A stretch of DNA of 64,000 nt from positions 1,488,001-1,552,000 of the forward strand of contig NZ_CP107917.1 of NCBI RefSeq assembly GCF_036014175.1. The letters are read 5' to 3'. Position numbers and translations under genes: made by a program. Origin of the DNA: Streptomyces sp. NBC_00443 (GTDB taxonomy: Bacteria > Actinomycetota > Actinomycetes > Streptomycetales > Streptomycetaceae). Positions 45,293 through 54,186 of this stretch are shown here, one piece after another. Numbering within the stretch: the stretch's first letter is position 1; the number at the start of each line of letters is the position of its first letter. The notes beneath the pieces are model-generated. The model was not told the DNA's origin and did not search any database. It saw only the letters and a program-made list of their open reading frames with translations.

Positions 45293-46350
45293 CGCCGCGC
45301 CTCCACCAGCCGGGGCATGTCCCGCGCCGCCTCCACCAGGAACCACGAGGGCAGGACCGGATTGCCGTCGGCGTCCGAGGCGATGACGCTCTGGGCGACC
45401 TCGACGGAGATCTCCGCGAGCTGCACCAGCAGCGACTTCGCGCGGTACGCGGTCTGGCGGCCGGTCGCGGACATGTGGTCCTTGCTGACCGGCAGCTCCT
45501 TGATCAGGCGCCCGCGGAACGACTCGGCGAGGTAGTAGAGCAGGTCGCGGTCCTGCATGCGGTGCGGCCAGCGGGCGTCGCCCTTGACGATGGCCTCGAT
45601 GCCGTACTGGCTGCGCACGATCTTGACGTAGCCGCAGAACGCGGTGGCGTGCACGGGCGTCAGCGTCCCGTGTGCGAGGACCTTCAGCGTCTCCTCGTCG
45701 AGATCCCGGCCGAAGGAGTGCAGCGCGTCGGAGAGCACGTGCCAGGAGCGGGGCGTGGAGAACGGCTCCTCGGTCTTCGGCGGCTTGGACCACAGGTGGT
45801 CGGGGCGGTCGGTGAGGTGGTCCAGGATCCACGGGTGGATGCCGTTGTCCACGGCCCAGGTCAGCCAGTCCTTGGCGGAGGCCTCCAGGTGGACGTGGGT
45901 GAGGCGGTTGACGAGCGCGGAGGCGATGGGGCGGGCGAGTGCGTTGTCGGTGGCCCGGTTTCCGGCGCCTATGACGATGGACCCCTTGGGCAGCTCGTAG
46001 TTGCCGATACGGCGGTCCAGGATCAGCGAGTAGAACGCCTTCTGCACGTCCGGGGTGGCCGCGTTCAGCTCGTCCAGGAACAGGCAGTACGGCTCGTCGC
46101 GGGCGATGGCCTCCGGCGGGCAGAACACCGACCGCCCGTCGCGGATCTGCGGCACGCCGATCAGGTCCTCCGGCGCCAGCTGGGTGCCGAGCAGGCTCAC
46201 GCACTCAAGCCCCAGCGACTCGGCGAAGTTCCTGACGAGGGAGGACTTTCCGATGCCGGGGGCGCCCCAGATGAACACCGGCCGCACGGTGGCGAGGCCG
46301 AGAAGGAGGTCGGGGATACGGGCGGGCGTGACGGACACGGTTGCCTGCAA
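45289..46350 (-). CDS. MoxR-type AAA+ ATPase
   Basis: An ATPase of 353 residues. Walker A is FIWGAPGIGKSSLVRNFAE, Walker B YCLFLDELNAATPDVQKAFY, and sensor 1 IVIGAGNRATDNALARP, followed by the arginine-finger region (ALVNRLTHVHLEASAKDW) and a helical lid. This is the MoxR/RavA-like clade that works with VWA proteins. It precedes and overlaps the VWA-metallopeptidase gene (ATGA), so the two form one translational unit. Starting at ATG 46350, with about 125 bp before the next gene upstream. Confidence 0.9.
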   Translation of the reverse strand: MQATVSVTPARIPDLLLGLATVRPVFIWGAPGIGKSSLVRNFAESLGLECVSLLGTQLAPEDLIGVPQIRDGRSVFCPPEAIARDEPYCLFLDELNAATPDVQKAFYSLILDRRIGNYELPKGSIVIGAGNRATDNALARPIASALVNRLTHVHLEASAKDWLTWAVDNGIHPWILDHLTDRPDHLWSKPPKTEEPFSTPRSWHVLSDALHSFGRDLDEETLKVLAHGTLTPVHATAFCGYVKIVRSQYGIEAIVKGDARWPHRMQDRDLLYYLAESFRGRLIKELPVSKDHMSATGRQTAYRAKSLLVQLAEISVEVAQSVIASDADGNPVLPSWFLVEAARDMPRLVEARR

Positions 46351-46475
46351 TGCAGGGGCTCCCCTCTATGCGCCTAAGCCGGCGCCGCTCTCGCGGATGT
46401 GGTTGCTCACCGTCGAGGTTCTCAATTGTTGGTTGCGGCCGTCACCCGATTTGTTGCCCGGGCCGCCGCCGACAC

Positions 46476-48566
46476 TCAGGCGGCCCGCTCCTGCGGCTCC
46501 GCGTCCAAGGGCACCTGGGGGCCGTCCGACTCCCGCAGCCAGCGGCGCAGCACTCGGTGGATGTGCTCGGCGCCCACGAGGTCCTCCCCGTCGCCGACCG
46601 GCGCGGAGAAGGCGAGCGGTGACAGCAGGAACGGCTTGCCCTGCGCCCCGCCGAGTCCGCCGTGCGAACCGATCTGCTCCTCGAACGCGAGGACCTCGCC
46701 GTAGGCCTCGTCGTAGGCGGAGTTGACCATGATGTCGGCGGCGTTGGGAAAGGAATGCGTACGGCGCACGGTGTCGGCGGCGCCCGGCCCGAACGCCTCC
46801 AACGGGCCCGGCTTGTCGTCGAGTTGGTCCAGCGGGATCTCGGCCCCGTACGCGCCGAGCACGACCCCTGAGTGCTGCTCGCTGCGGACGAGCAGGAAGC
46901 CGACGCCGGGGTGGTTGGCGAGGGTGGTGAGCAGGGCCGGGTGACGGGCGTCGATCTCCTCCTTGGTCATCCGGTGCGGCACGTCCGGGAAGGAGACCAG
47001 GCCCAGGTTGCCGGACGCCAGCACGATGGGCTCCGAGCGGCGGGACGGGCGGTGCTGATCGCCGCCGTCCTCGACGGGCCGGCGCAGCGCCGCGCGCACG
47101 GCCGCGCGGGCCTCGGCGCCGCTGTGGGTGCGCCGCGCCCTGCGTGGCACGGGCAGGCCGCAACCGGCCCGCACCAGGTCGCCGAGGCCGAGGCCGTAGC
47201 GGGCACGGAAGGTCTCGCCGGGGCTCTGGCCGTGGTCGGACAGCACGACGATCCGGTACGGCCGCGGCGCGTGCTCGGCGACGTTCTCGATCAACGCCAG
47301 CGCCCGGTCGAGGCGTTCGAGGACCTTCTCGGTGTCGCGGCCGCGCGGCCCGGAGTGGTGCGCCACCTCGTCGTACGCCACGAGGTCGGCGTAGACGGCG
47401 GTGCGGCCGGCGAGCATGTCGCCCATCACCGCGGCGACGACGACGTCCCGTTCGACGACGGTCGCGAAGGCACGGACGAGGGGGTAGAGACCGCCGCGGG
47501 AGACCCTTGGCCTGACCTTGCGGGCGCGGGCCCGGGTGGACTGGCCGATCTCGCGGCCCACCTCGGCGAAGAAGGACAGGGCGGTGCGCACGGCGTTGGC
47601 CGGGTCGGAGAAGTAGGCGAAGTAGCCCGAGCGGGAGCGGTTCTCGCGGCTGCGGCGCTTGGTGGCGATGGACAGCACGAGGGCCTGTTCGTCGGCGCCG
47701 CCGCTGAAGAGGTTGCCGCGGCTGGCGCCGTCGGCGGTGAGCAGTCCGCCGTCGCCGGTGCGGTCGATGGCGCGGCGCTGGAGCTCGGCGGCGTTGGTGG
47801 GGCGGTTGCAGACCATGACCTCGCGGGCGGCCTTCTCGTACCAGCGGAAGGCGGGGACGTCGTGGTTGCTGCCGTGCAGGATGCCGAGCTGACTGGCGCC
47901 GGTCTGGCTGGACCAGTCGGTGCGCCAGGAGGTGAGCCGGTGGGTGGCGCGGGCGCCGCCCACGCCACCGATGCCGCCGTTGCCGAGCCAGCGGGCCACG
48001 GTGGGCATCAGGTCCTTGCCGACGGCATCGAGAAGGACGTCGTGGCCGACGCCGTCGAGCTGGACGAAGACGGTGCCGGGGCTGGACGGGCCGGGCGGCA
48101 GGGCCCTGCGGCGGCGGTCGGCGAGGCGGTACAGGCGGCGCCGGTACGCGTCGTCGTCCCGGACGGCGAGGGCGGCGCCGGTGGCGGACGCCACGGCGGA
48201 CATCACGGCGGCGACGATGACGGCGGTCTCGGGGGCGGCCTCGCTGTCGCCGGAGGGCACGAGGCGCAGGGCGACGATCAGCAGCGAGCCGTTGAGGAAG
48301 AACACCAGCAGGCCCAGAACCAGGGCGGGCACCAGCAGCAGGAGCCGTACGAGGAGGGGCCAGGCGAGCGCGGACAGCAGGCCGAAGGCACCGGCGCCGA
48401 GGGCGGCGGTCATGGCGAGGCTGGTGGCGCTGTCGTCGCCCGCCGACTGCAGCTGGAAATCCGGCAGGATCCCGGCGAGCACGAGCATGGTGACGGTGGA
48501 GACGGCCCACACGGCCACGCTCCGCCCGACCTGACTGGCAACCCGCCGCCAACGCCCACCACGCAC
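46476..48566 (-). CDS. Membrane-anchored alkaline-phosphatase-superfamily phosphodiesterase
   Basis: A 696-residue protein. The first 150 residues contain about four hydrophobic helices (VAVWAVSTVTMLVLAGILPDF, a phage-holin-like segment, then LLVRLLLLVPALVLGLLVFF and AVIVAAVMSAVASATGAALAV). The rest is an alkaline-phosphatase-like domain: FVQLDGVGHDVLLDAVGKDL with the metal Asp, the probable nucleophile region WSSQTGASQLGILHGSNHD, DLVAYDEVAHHSGP and VVLSDHGQSPGETF with metal-binding Asp-His. It probably cleaves a nucleotide, phospholipid or teichoic-type phosphodiester at the membrane. Actual substrate unknown. Confidence 0.85.
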   Translation of the reverse strand: MRGGRWRRVASQVGRSVAVWAVSTVTMLVLAGILPDFQLQSAGDDSATSLAMTAALGAGAFGLLSALAWPLLVRLLLLVPALVLGLLVFFLNGSLLIVALRLVPSGDSEAAPETAVIVAAVMSAVASATGAALAVRDDDAYRRRLYRLADRRRRALPPGPSSPGTVFVQLDGVGHDVLLDAVGKDLMPTVARWLGNGGIGGVGGARATHRLTSWRTDWSSQTGASQLGILHGSNHDVPAFRWYEKAAREVMVCNRPTNAAELQRRAIDRTGDGGLLTADGASRGNLFSGGADEQALVLSIATKRRSRENRSRSGYFAYFSDPANAVRTALSFFAEVGREIGQSTRARARKVRPRVSRGGLYPLVRAFATVVERDVVVAAVMGDMLAGRTAVYADLVAYDEVAHHSGPRGRDTEKVLERLDRALALIENVAEHAPRPYRIVVLSDHGQSPGETFRARYGLGLGDLVRAGCGLPVPRRARRTHSGAEARAAVRAALRRPVEDGGDQHRPSRRSEPIVLASGNLGLVSFPDVPHRMTKEEIDARHPALLTTLANHPGVGFLLVRSEQHSGVVLGAYGAEIPLDQLDDKPGPLEAFGPGAADTVRRTHSFPNAADIMVNSAYDEAYGEVLAFEEQIGSHGGLGGAQGKPFLLSPLAFSAPVGDGEDLVGAEHIHRVLRRWLRESDGPQVPLDAEPQERAA

Positions 48567-48702
48567 GCCCAGCCCACCTCACGTCCCGGCCCAGCCCCGC
48601 GAAACGGGCCTTTCACGTCCCCAGCCTGGCACACGCCTCTGACACCGGACCGGACACGTCGTCCCGCCCGGCTGCCTCGTCACTCGCCGCAGGCCGTGAT
48701 CG

Positions 48703-49110
48703 TCAACGGCCGTCGTAGCCGGCCGTCGGCATCGACAGCCTCCGGTGCACGCGCGCCTTCATCTGTGCGTCGTACAAGGGCTCCGCACGCCCCACGATCT
48801 CCACCCGCACGCCCCGCCGGGCGCACTCCGCGGAGAAGTCGTCTACGGACGACAGCGCGCTCTCCAGCACTCTCCGGCTGGGCGCCACGAACAGGTCGAG
48901 GCCGGGGCGGACGCCCTCCCACAGCACGCTGTGGTCCGCCCGCAACCGGCGTACGAGAAGTTCGCGTGCGACGACGTACCCGTGCTCGGCGGCCCAGCGC
49001 GCGCACATCGCGTGCTGGCTGCGGGAGTCCACCAGGAAGGGGTCGGCGTCCAGCTCTTCGAGCGGCGTCAGACTGGCGATCGCCGTCACGCGCACTACGG
49101 ATGCCCCCAT
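48703..49110 (-). CDS. Small protein with a resolvase-like fold, catalytic serine absent
   Basis: A 135-residue protein of unrecognised function. The pattern RSQHAMCARWAAEHGYVVAR, then VRPGLDLFVAPS and FSAECARRGVRVEIV, recalls the alpha/beta fold of serine recombinase N-terminal domains (QxxxCRxWAxxxGY ... RPGLxxL ... ARGVxL). The catalytic Ser motif (YxRVSTxxQ) is replaced by TAIASLTPLEEL. It is thus likely a non-catalytic homologue or a protein of converged pattern. ATG 49110 has a G-rich site upstream. Divergent from the metallo-hydrolase gene. Confidence 0.6.
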   Translation of the reverse strand: MGASVVRVTAIASLTPLEELDADPFLVDSRSQHAMCARWAAEHGYVVARELLVRRLRADHSVLWEGVRPGLDLFVAPSRRVLESALSSVDDFSAECARRGVRVEIVGRAEPLYDAQMKARVHRRLSMPTAGYDGR

Positions 49111-49193
49111 GGCGTCCCCCTCACCTCCGGGTTTCGCCGCCGACCCTACTCCAGCCCGTACGCTTCGGGGAGTCGCGCGAAGGAGGCAAAGAG

Positions 49194-49967
49194 GTGCCGG
49201 TGGAGATCACCTGGTGGGGTCACGCCACCTGCACGGTCGAGGATTCGAACGTGCGCCTCCTCACCGACCCTCTGTTCGCACGCCGGCTCGCACACCTGCG
49301 CCGCCGCCGGGGCGCACCACCTCCGCCCGGCGCCTGGCGGGCGGACGTCGCTGTGGTCTCCCACCTGCACGCCGACCACCTGCATGTTCCGTCTCTCGCC
49401 AGGCTGCCGCAGGGCACCCGCCTGCTCGTGCCCCGGGGCGCGCCCCGGGCGGTGCCGGGCCTGCGCCGGCTCACGCATCTTCGGATGACCGAGATGACGC
49501 CGGGGGACGTGACGACGGTGGGCGACGTGGCCGTACGCGCCGTTCCCGCGCGGCACGACGGACGCCGGCTGCCCGTCGGCCCGCACCGCTCCCCCGCCCT
49601 GGGCTACGTCTTCGAGGGCGAGGCACGCACGTACTTCGCCGGGGACACCGGGCTGTTCGACGCGATGGCGAAGGAGGTCGGGCCGGTCGACGTGGCATTG
49701 CTGCCGGTCGGCGGGTGGGGACCGTATCTCGGGGACGGGCATCTGGACGCGGGACGGGCGGCCGAGGCGCTGGCCCGGCTCGCGCCGCGCAGTGCGGTGC
49801 CGGTGCACTACGGCACGTACTGGCCGATCGGCATGGATGCCGTGCGCCCCCATGAATTCCACGCGCCCGGCGACGAGTTCGCACGGCTCGCGGCGGAGCA
49901 CGCGCCCGGCGTGGCGGTGCACCGGCTCGCGCACGGGGAGCGCGTGCGCCCGGAGGTGGCCCGGTGA
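49194..49967 (+). CDS. Metallo-beta-lactamase-fold hydrolase (UlaG-like)
   Basis: A 257-residue hydrolase. The metal motif is VVSHLHADHLHVPSLARL (HxHxDH), with later metal ligands in RAVPARHDGRR, YFAGDTGLFDAM and VHYGTYW. The N-terminal ITWWGHATCTVE matches the UlaG/NAPE-PLD-like subfamily, whose members act on phosphodiesters or lactones. GTG 49194 with GGAGG upstream. It overlaps the DedA gene by four bases (GTGA), so a membrane lipid substrate is conceivable. Confidence 0.9.
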   Translation: MPVEITWWGHATCTVEDSNVRLLTDPLFARRLAHLRRRRGAPPPPGAWRADVAVVSHLHADHLHVPSLARLPQGTRLLVPRGAPRAVPGLRRLTHLRMTEMTPGDVTTVGDVAVRAVPARHDGRRLPVGPHRSPALGYVFEGEARTYFAGDTGLFDAMAKEVGPVDVALLPVGGWGPYLGDGHLDAGRAAEALARLAPRSAVPVHYGTYWPIGMDAVRPHEFHAPGDEFARLAAEHAPGVAVHRLAHGERVRPEVAR

Positions 49968-50596
49968 CGGTGCTGGCCGCCGTCACGACGACGGTGCCGT
50001 ACGAGTCGACCCAGCAGGCGATCGGCTATCCGACGCTCTTCCTGCTGGTGCTGATCGGGGCGCTGGTGCCGGTGATCCCGACGGGCGCGCTGGTGAGTTC
50101 GGCGGCGGTGGTGGCGTTTCACCAGACGGCACCCTTCTCCCTGGCGCTGGTGTTCGTGACGGCGTCGACGGCGGCGTTCCTGGGCGATGCGACGCTGTAC
50201 TGGCTGGGGCGGCGCGGCATGCGCTCGAAGAACGGCTCGCGCTGGCTGGAGGCGATCCGCTCGCGTGCGCCGGAGGAGCGGCTCACTCAGGCGCAGGAGA
50301 AGCTCGCCGAGCACGGTGTGGCCGTCCTGGTGCTGTCCCGGCTGGTTCCTGCGGGGCGGTTGCCCGTGATGTTGGCCTGTCTGCTGGCCGAGTGGCCGAT
50401 GCGGAGGTTCGCCCGCGGTAACCTGCCGGCCTGCCTGGCCTGGGCTGTGACGTACCAGTTGATCGGGATTCTCGGGGGGTCGTTGTTCAGCGAGCCGTGG
50501 GAGGGAGTTGTGGCGGCGGTCGCGTTGACTCTGGTCATCAGCGTGGCGCCGGGCATGTGGCGTCGTATGCGCAAGGCTTCGTCGGGTGAGCCGTGA
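49964..50596 (+). CDS. DedA-family (VTT-domain) membrane protein
   Basis: A 210-residue polytopic protein with the SNARE-associated/VTT domain. The segments TLFLLVLIGALVPVIPTGAL, LVFVTASTAAFLGDATLYWLG and RLVPAGRLPVMLACLLAEWP include the re-entrant G-x-(F/Y)-x-R and Arg motifs typical of DedA. The family includes phospholipid flippases for recycling undecaprenyl phosphate and phosphatidylethanolamine. Co-translated with the metallo-hydrolase. It ends 90 bp before a convergent gene. Confidence 0.88.
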   Translation: MTVLAAVTTTVPYESTQQAIGYPTLFLLVLIGALVPVIPTGALVSSAAVVAFHQTAPFSLALVFVTASTAAFLGDATLYWLGRRGMRSKNGSRWLEAIRSRAPEERLTQAQEKLAEHGVAVLVLSRLVPAGRLPVMLACLLAEWPMRRFARGNLPACLAWAVTYQLIGILGGSLFSEPWEGVVAAVALTLVISVAPGMWRRMRKASSGEP

Positions 50597-50638
50597 TGCG
50601 GCCGGAGGGCGGGGACCACGGTCGTGTGGCGACTGCGA

Positions 50639-50682
50639 CTAGTGGGGGTTGATCGCGCAGTTCCCCGGCCCCCCGGGTGGGC
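50639..50682. repeat. Intergenic repeat copy E (divergent short variant, inverted)
   Basis: GGGGGTTGATCGCGCAGTTC then CCCGGCCCCCC, a variant of copy B, preceded by GGCGACTGCGACTAG. It lies between the convergent DedA and metallo-hydrolase genes. Confidence 0.55.
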
Positions 50683-50686
50683 TGCC

Positions 50687-51751
50687 CTACAGCACCCTTG
50701 ACGCGCCGACCGGAATGTCCCACAGGTTCTCGCGGTCCAGGCCCGCCTTCTCCCACGCCGCCCGCACCCGGGTGAGCGGCTCCAGGACCGGCTCCGCCGA
50801 CAGTACGAACGTCGCCCAGTGCATCGGCGCCATCCTGCGGGCCCCCAGATCCCGGGCCGCCCGCACCGCCTCCTCCGGATCGCAGTGGACGTCGCTGAGC
50901 CACCAGCGGGGGTCGTAGGCGCCGATGGGGAGGAGGGCGAGGTCGATGCCGGGGTAGCGCTCTCCGATGCGGGTGAACCAGTGGCCGTAGCCCGTGTCGC
51001 CGGCGAAGTACACGCGCTGTCCGTCCGGCGCGGTGAGCACCCATCCGCCCCACAGGCTGTGGCAGGTGTCGACGAGGGTGCGCTTGGACCAGTGGTGGGC
51101 CGGGACGAAGTCGAAGCGGACACCGGAGAGTTCGGCGGCCTCCCACCAGTCCAGCTCGGTGACCCGCGTGAACCGGCGGCGACGGAACCATGCGGCGAGG
51201 CCGGCCGGCACGAACACGGGGGTGTCGCGCGGGAGTCGGCGCACGGTGGGGGCGTCGAGGTGGTCGTAGTGGTTGTGGCTGATGACGACCGCGTCGATGC
51301 GCGGCAGGGCGCTCCAGGCGACGCCGACGGGGGTGATGCGGGCCGGGGTGCCGAGGATGCGGCGGGACCAGACGGGGTCGGTCAGGACCGTCAGTCCGCC
51401 GATCCGGACCACCCAACTGGCGTGGCCCACCCAGGAGACGGCGACCGTGCGCGCGTCCACACCGGGCACCGGGGCGGGCTCGAAGGGCAGCTTCGGGATG
51501 TCGGCGAGGCCCTCCCGGCCGGGGCGTACGGCGCCCTCGCGGGCGAAGCGGGCGAGGGTCCTGATGCCGGGCAGCGGGGCGGTGAGCCGGTCGTGGAAGG
51601 TCCGCGGCCACACCCGGCGTTCGCCCAGCGGGCGGGGTGCGGCGAGCGGCTGGAACGGGGGTGCGAAGGGGGACGGGTCTGCCGGGGCGTCGGCTTCCCG
51701 GGTGGTCGTACGCCGTGGTGTCGACATGGATGAGTCGGACTGCTGCGTCAT
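50687..51751 (-). CDS. Metallo-beta-lactamase-fold hydrolase (NAPE-PLD-like)
   Basis: A 354-residue hydrolase with the metal motif VISHNHYDHLDAPTVRRL (HxHxDH), metal residues in DFVPAHHWSKRT, YFAGDTGYGHWF and MAPMHWATFVLS, and the family motif VSWVGHASWVVRIGG. These match N-acyl-phosphatidylethanolamine phospholipase D-like proteins, which hydrolyse phospholipids or N-acyl lipids. The ATG at 51751 overlaps the preceding gene stop (ATGA); the longer start at 51766 is possible. Same operon as the aminotransferase-like gene. Confidence 0.88.
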   Translation of the reverse strand: MTQQSDSSMSTPRRTTTREADAPADPSPFAPPFQPLAAPRPLGERRVWPRTFHDRLTAPLPGIRTLARFAREGAVRPGREGLADIPKLPFEPAPVPGVDARTVAVSWVGHASWVVRIGGLTVLTDPVWSRRILGTPARITPVGVAWSALPRIDAVVISHNHYDHLDAPTVRRLPRDTPVFVPAGLAAWFRRRRFTRVTELDWWEAAELSGVRFDFVPAHHWSKRTLVDTCHSLWGGWVLTAPDGQRVYFAGDTGYGHWFTRIGERYPGIDLALLPIGAYDPRWWLSDVHCDPEEAVRAARDLGARRMAPMHWATFVLSAEPVLEPLTRVRAAWEKAGLDRENLWDIPVGASRVL

Positions 51752-52995
51752 CGAGGAGGCTCCCATCGCTGAGCTTCGTCACGGAGATCGTCGAAGACCG
51801 ACTTCAAGTGGATCAACGCGCGGTGCACGTGCGGCAGTTCCAACGGCGAGGGTGACGTGATGCATTGCGCGCGTTCCTCTTCGGTACCGGCCAGCAGGGA
51901 TTCGGTGGACAGCCGTACGCGCAGCGCGCCGAGGTCGTCGCCGAAGCGGTGCCCGCCCGGTGCGGGCATGCCGAGCCGCTCGGCGAGGAAGTCCTCCAGG
52001 TCCTGCGCGTCCCCCCCGCCGTGCGCGGACAGTCCGGCGCGCAGCGGGCCGAGATCGACGTACAGGTGCCGTCCGGCCTGCGGGGGCCGCGCCACGGCGC
52101 CCGCTCCTACGGCAGCGGCGTGCGCGGCGGCTGCCACGCGTGCGTGCAGGCGCACGGTGGCGCCGACCCGCGCGGTGACCGGCTCGGGCTCCTCCAGTGC
52201 GTACTGGGCCGCGAGGGCGACCGGGCCGGCGATCCGGGCGCCGAGCGCGGTGAGCACGTCGAGCACGCGCGCGTGCAGGCCGTCGCCGGCGTCGCCGGCG
52301 GGGAAGCGGGCGACCGCGGCCGGCCAGCCCGGCGGGAGGTGGGCGCCGGACAGGTCGGTGACGACGGTGACTTGTCCGGGCAGCATCTCGGCGGGGCTGA
52401 GCAGCACGGTGTCGTGGAGGGCGTGCACGGTGTCGCGCCAGGTCTCGTCACTGACGAGGTGCAGGCCCTCTTCGGTGGCCGCCTCCAGGGTCTCGTGCAG
52501 CACCTCGGGCGGGGCCACGGTGGCGGTGGGGTCGTCGGCGACGGACAGCACGAGCAGCCGCGGGTCACCGCCCTCGGCGCGTACCCGGCGGACGGTCTCC
52601 AGCAGGGCGTACGGATCCGGCACTCCGCCGCACTCCGCCGGCGTGGCCACGTGGAAGACGGGCCTGCCCAACAGGCGCGCGTACGGCGCCCACCAGGCGG
52701 CGCAGGGCCGCGGCACCAGGACGTCGCCGCCGATCGCGGCGGTCAGCGCGAGCAGCAGGGCGGGCGCCCCGGGAGCGGCCACTGCCCGCTCCGGTTCGGT
52801 CGGCAGACCGCGCCGGCCCCAGTAACCGCACGCGGCTGCCAGGAGGCCGTCGCCGCCGCCGATCAGCTCGCTCTCGGCCCGGCCGGCGGCAGCCGCGAGG
52901 ACGGCGGCCAGTTCGGGCAGTACGGGCAGCCCGTCGCCCGGGAGCGGGGGCCCGTAACGGACGGGGCCGTGGCCTTCGAGGTCCGTCGGGCGCAT
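51748..52995 (-). CDS. Aminotransferase class I/II homologue lacking the PLP lysine
   Basis: A 415-residue protein of fold-type I aminotransferase type. The N-terminal substrate region (PVLPELAAVLAAAAGRAE), the small-domain GxGG-like ELIGGGDGLLAAACGYW and the cofactor-region LHLVSDETWRDT (Asp-like contact) are recognisable. The internal aldimine lysine would be near TVVTDLSGAHLPPGWPAAVA, but no lysine occurs there. The whole protein has a single Lys, at about position 398. It is thus unlikely to catalyse transamination. Possibly a regulator-derived or binding protein. A sigma-B-type promoter lies upstream. Confidence 0.75.
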   Translation of the reverse strand: MRPTDLEGHGPVRYGPPLPGDGLPVLPELAAVLAAAAGRAESELIGGGDGLLAAACGYWGRRGLPTEPERAVAAPGAPALLLALTAAIGGDVLVPRPCAAWWAPYARLLGRPVFHVATPAECGGVPDPYALLETVRRVRAEGGDPRLLVLSVADDPTATVAPPEVLHETLEAATEEGLHLVSDETWRDTVHALHDTVLLSPAEMLPGQVTVVTDLSGAHLPPGWPAAVARFPAGDAGDGLHARVLDVLTALGARIAGPVALAAQYALEEPEPVTARVGATVRLHARVAAAAHAAAVGAGAVARPPQAGRHLYVDLGPLRAGLSAHGGGDAQDLEDFLAERLGMPAPGGHRFGDDLGALRVRLSTESLLAGTEEERAQCITSPSPLELPHVHRALIHLKSVFDDLRDEAQRWEPPR

Positions 52996-53117
52996 CCTTG
53001 CCTCCGCGCTGTGCCAGGTGCCTCAGTGGTTCGTCGTGCGGTGCTCCGTGCGGGTCGGTTGTTCCGTGGTGCGGGTTCCGGGCTTCGTACGGTGAGAGGG
53101 GCCGCACGGTGTGTCGT

Positions 53118-53141
53118 GTACCCCTCGTGCTCCGAGTATCC
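53118..53141 (-). promoter_or_regulatory. Possible sigma-B-type promoter for the aminotransferase-like gene
   Basis: On the minus strand GGAT-N14-GGGTAC fits GNNT-N14-16-GGGTAC/T. It lies about 125 bp before the start at 52995. Confidence 0.4.
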
Positions 53142-53175
53142 ATCGTGCCGCCACCCCATGAGTGCCCGACAGGCG

Positions 53176-54033
53176 TCAGTCCTGCGCGGTGGGTGTCTTG
53201 CGTCGCAGCCGGTACGCCGCACCGCCGGCCGCGCCCGCGATCAGCACGCCGCCGGCGACGAGGGCGGGGACGGAGTCGGTGAAGGTGCCGCCGTCACCGG
53301 CGCGCACGCCGTGGTCGACGGCCGCATCGTCGCAGTCCTGCGCGTGTGACCGGCTGTGGTCGCCCTTGCCCGAGGGCGCGGCTTCCTCCCACCCGCTTCC
53401 GGCCTTGTCGGGTTCGGTGGTGCCCAAGTGGGGCTCGGTGCACGGATCGCCGCCCCCGTCGGTGCCGCTCCAGCCTCCGTCGGTGCCCTCCTTGCCGCCC
53501 TCACCGCCGCTCTCCGTGCCGTCCTTGCCGGCCTCGCCGCCCCCCTGGGTTCCGCCGTCCGCGCCGCTGCCCTTGCCCCCGGCTTCGGTACCACCCTTGG
53601 CGCCACCACTGTCGAGGGCCACCGTGAGCGTCGCGCTCCACTCCTTGCCCGCCCCGCCGGGCGCCGCCGGGCAGGTGCCGTCCACCGTCCATGCGGAATC
53701 CGCTCCGGCCGCGTCCGGGTCCTCCTCGAAGTTCTCGGCAGGGGGGATACGAGCGGTGCCGCTGTAGGCGGGCCCGGCGTCCGTCTCGTCGTTGCCGGAG
53801 GCCCGCTTCAGCTGGACGGTGCCCTCTTCGAAGGCCTGCGAGGTGGCGTCGATGGTGGCCGGAGCGGTTGTGCCGAGGGCGTCGCAGGAGACCGAGACCG
53901 TGACGCTGCCGCCCGGGGCGACGGAGCCGGGGCTGACCTCCGCGGTCGGCTCCGCGAAGGCGGCCGAGGCGACGAAGCCCAGGACGACACCGGCCAGTGC
54001 GGCGACGGACAGGGCGCGGGCGGTGCGGCGCAT
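53176..54033 (-). CDS. Secreted surface protein with Gly-rich linker and C-terminal membrane anchor
   Basis: A 285-residue protein with a signal peptide (LSVAALAGVVLGFVASAAFA), a beta-sandwich-like domain (residues about 30-140; TAEVSPGSVAPGGSVTVSVS), a long Gly/Thr/Lys/Asp-rich spacer (about 145-215), and a final helix VPALVAGGVLIAGAAGGAAY followed by RLRRK. No LPXTG-type sortase motif is evident, so it is likely anchored through the membrane helix. Function unknown. Probably a cell-envelope display or adhesin-type protein common in Streptomyces. Confidence 0.75.
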   Translation of the reverse strand: MRRTARALSVAALAGVVLGFVASAAFAEPTAEVSPGSVAPGGSVTVSVSCDALGTTAPATIDATSQAFEEGTVQLKRASGNDETDAGPAYSGTARIPPAENFEEDPDAAGADSAWTVDGTCPAAPGGAGKEWSATLTVALDSGGAKGGTEAGGKGSGADGGTQGGGEAGKDGTESGGEGGKEGTDGGWSGTDGGGDPCTEPHLGTTEPDKAGSGWEEAAPSGKGDHSRSHAQDCDDAAVDHGVRAGDGGTFTDSVPALVAGGVLIAGAAGGAAYRLRRKTPTAQD

Positions 54034-54186
54034 GGGGTGAGCTCCTTCGGCCGACGGCTGCGGGGGTACGGCGGTCGTGCCCCCGCAGCCATGACAGCCC
54101 GCCCGGCGTCCGGGCGCGCGCGGCCGGGCACCATTCGCGGGACGGGGACGGCCGAGTGGGTGACGCCGTACGGGTCGACCGCTCCG

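Noticed and set aside
46872..49967. 1031-residue open frame running antisense through the phosphodiesterase gene into the metallo-hydrolase
   Set aside because: Only the last 257 codons carry conserved metallo-hydrolase motifs with their own GTG and ribosome site; the rest mirrors the minus-strand gene.
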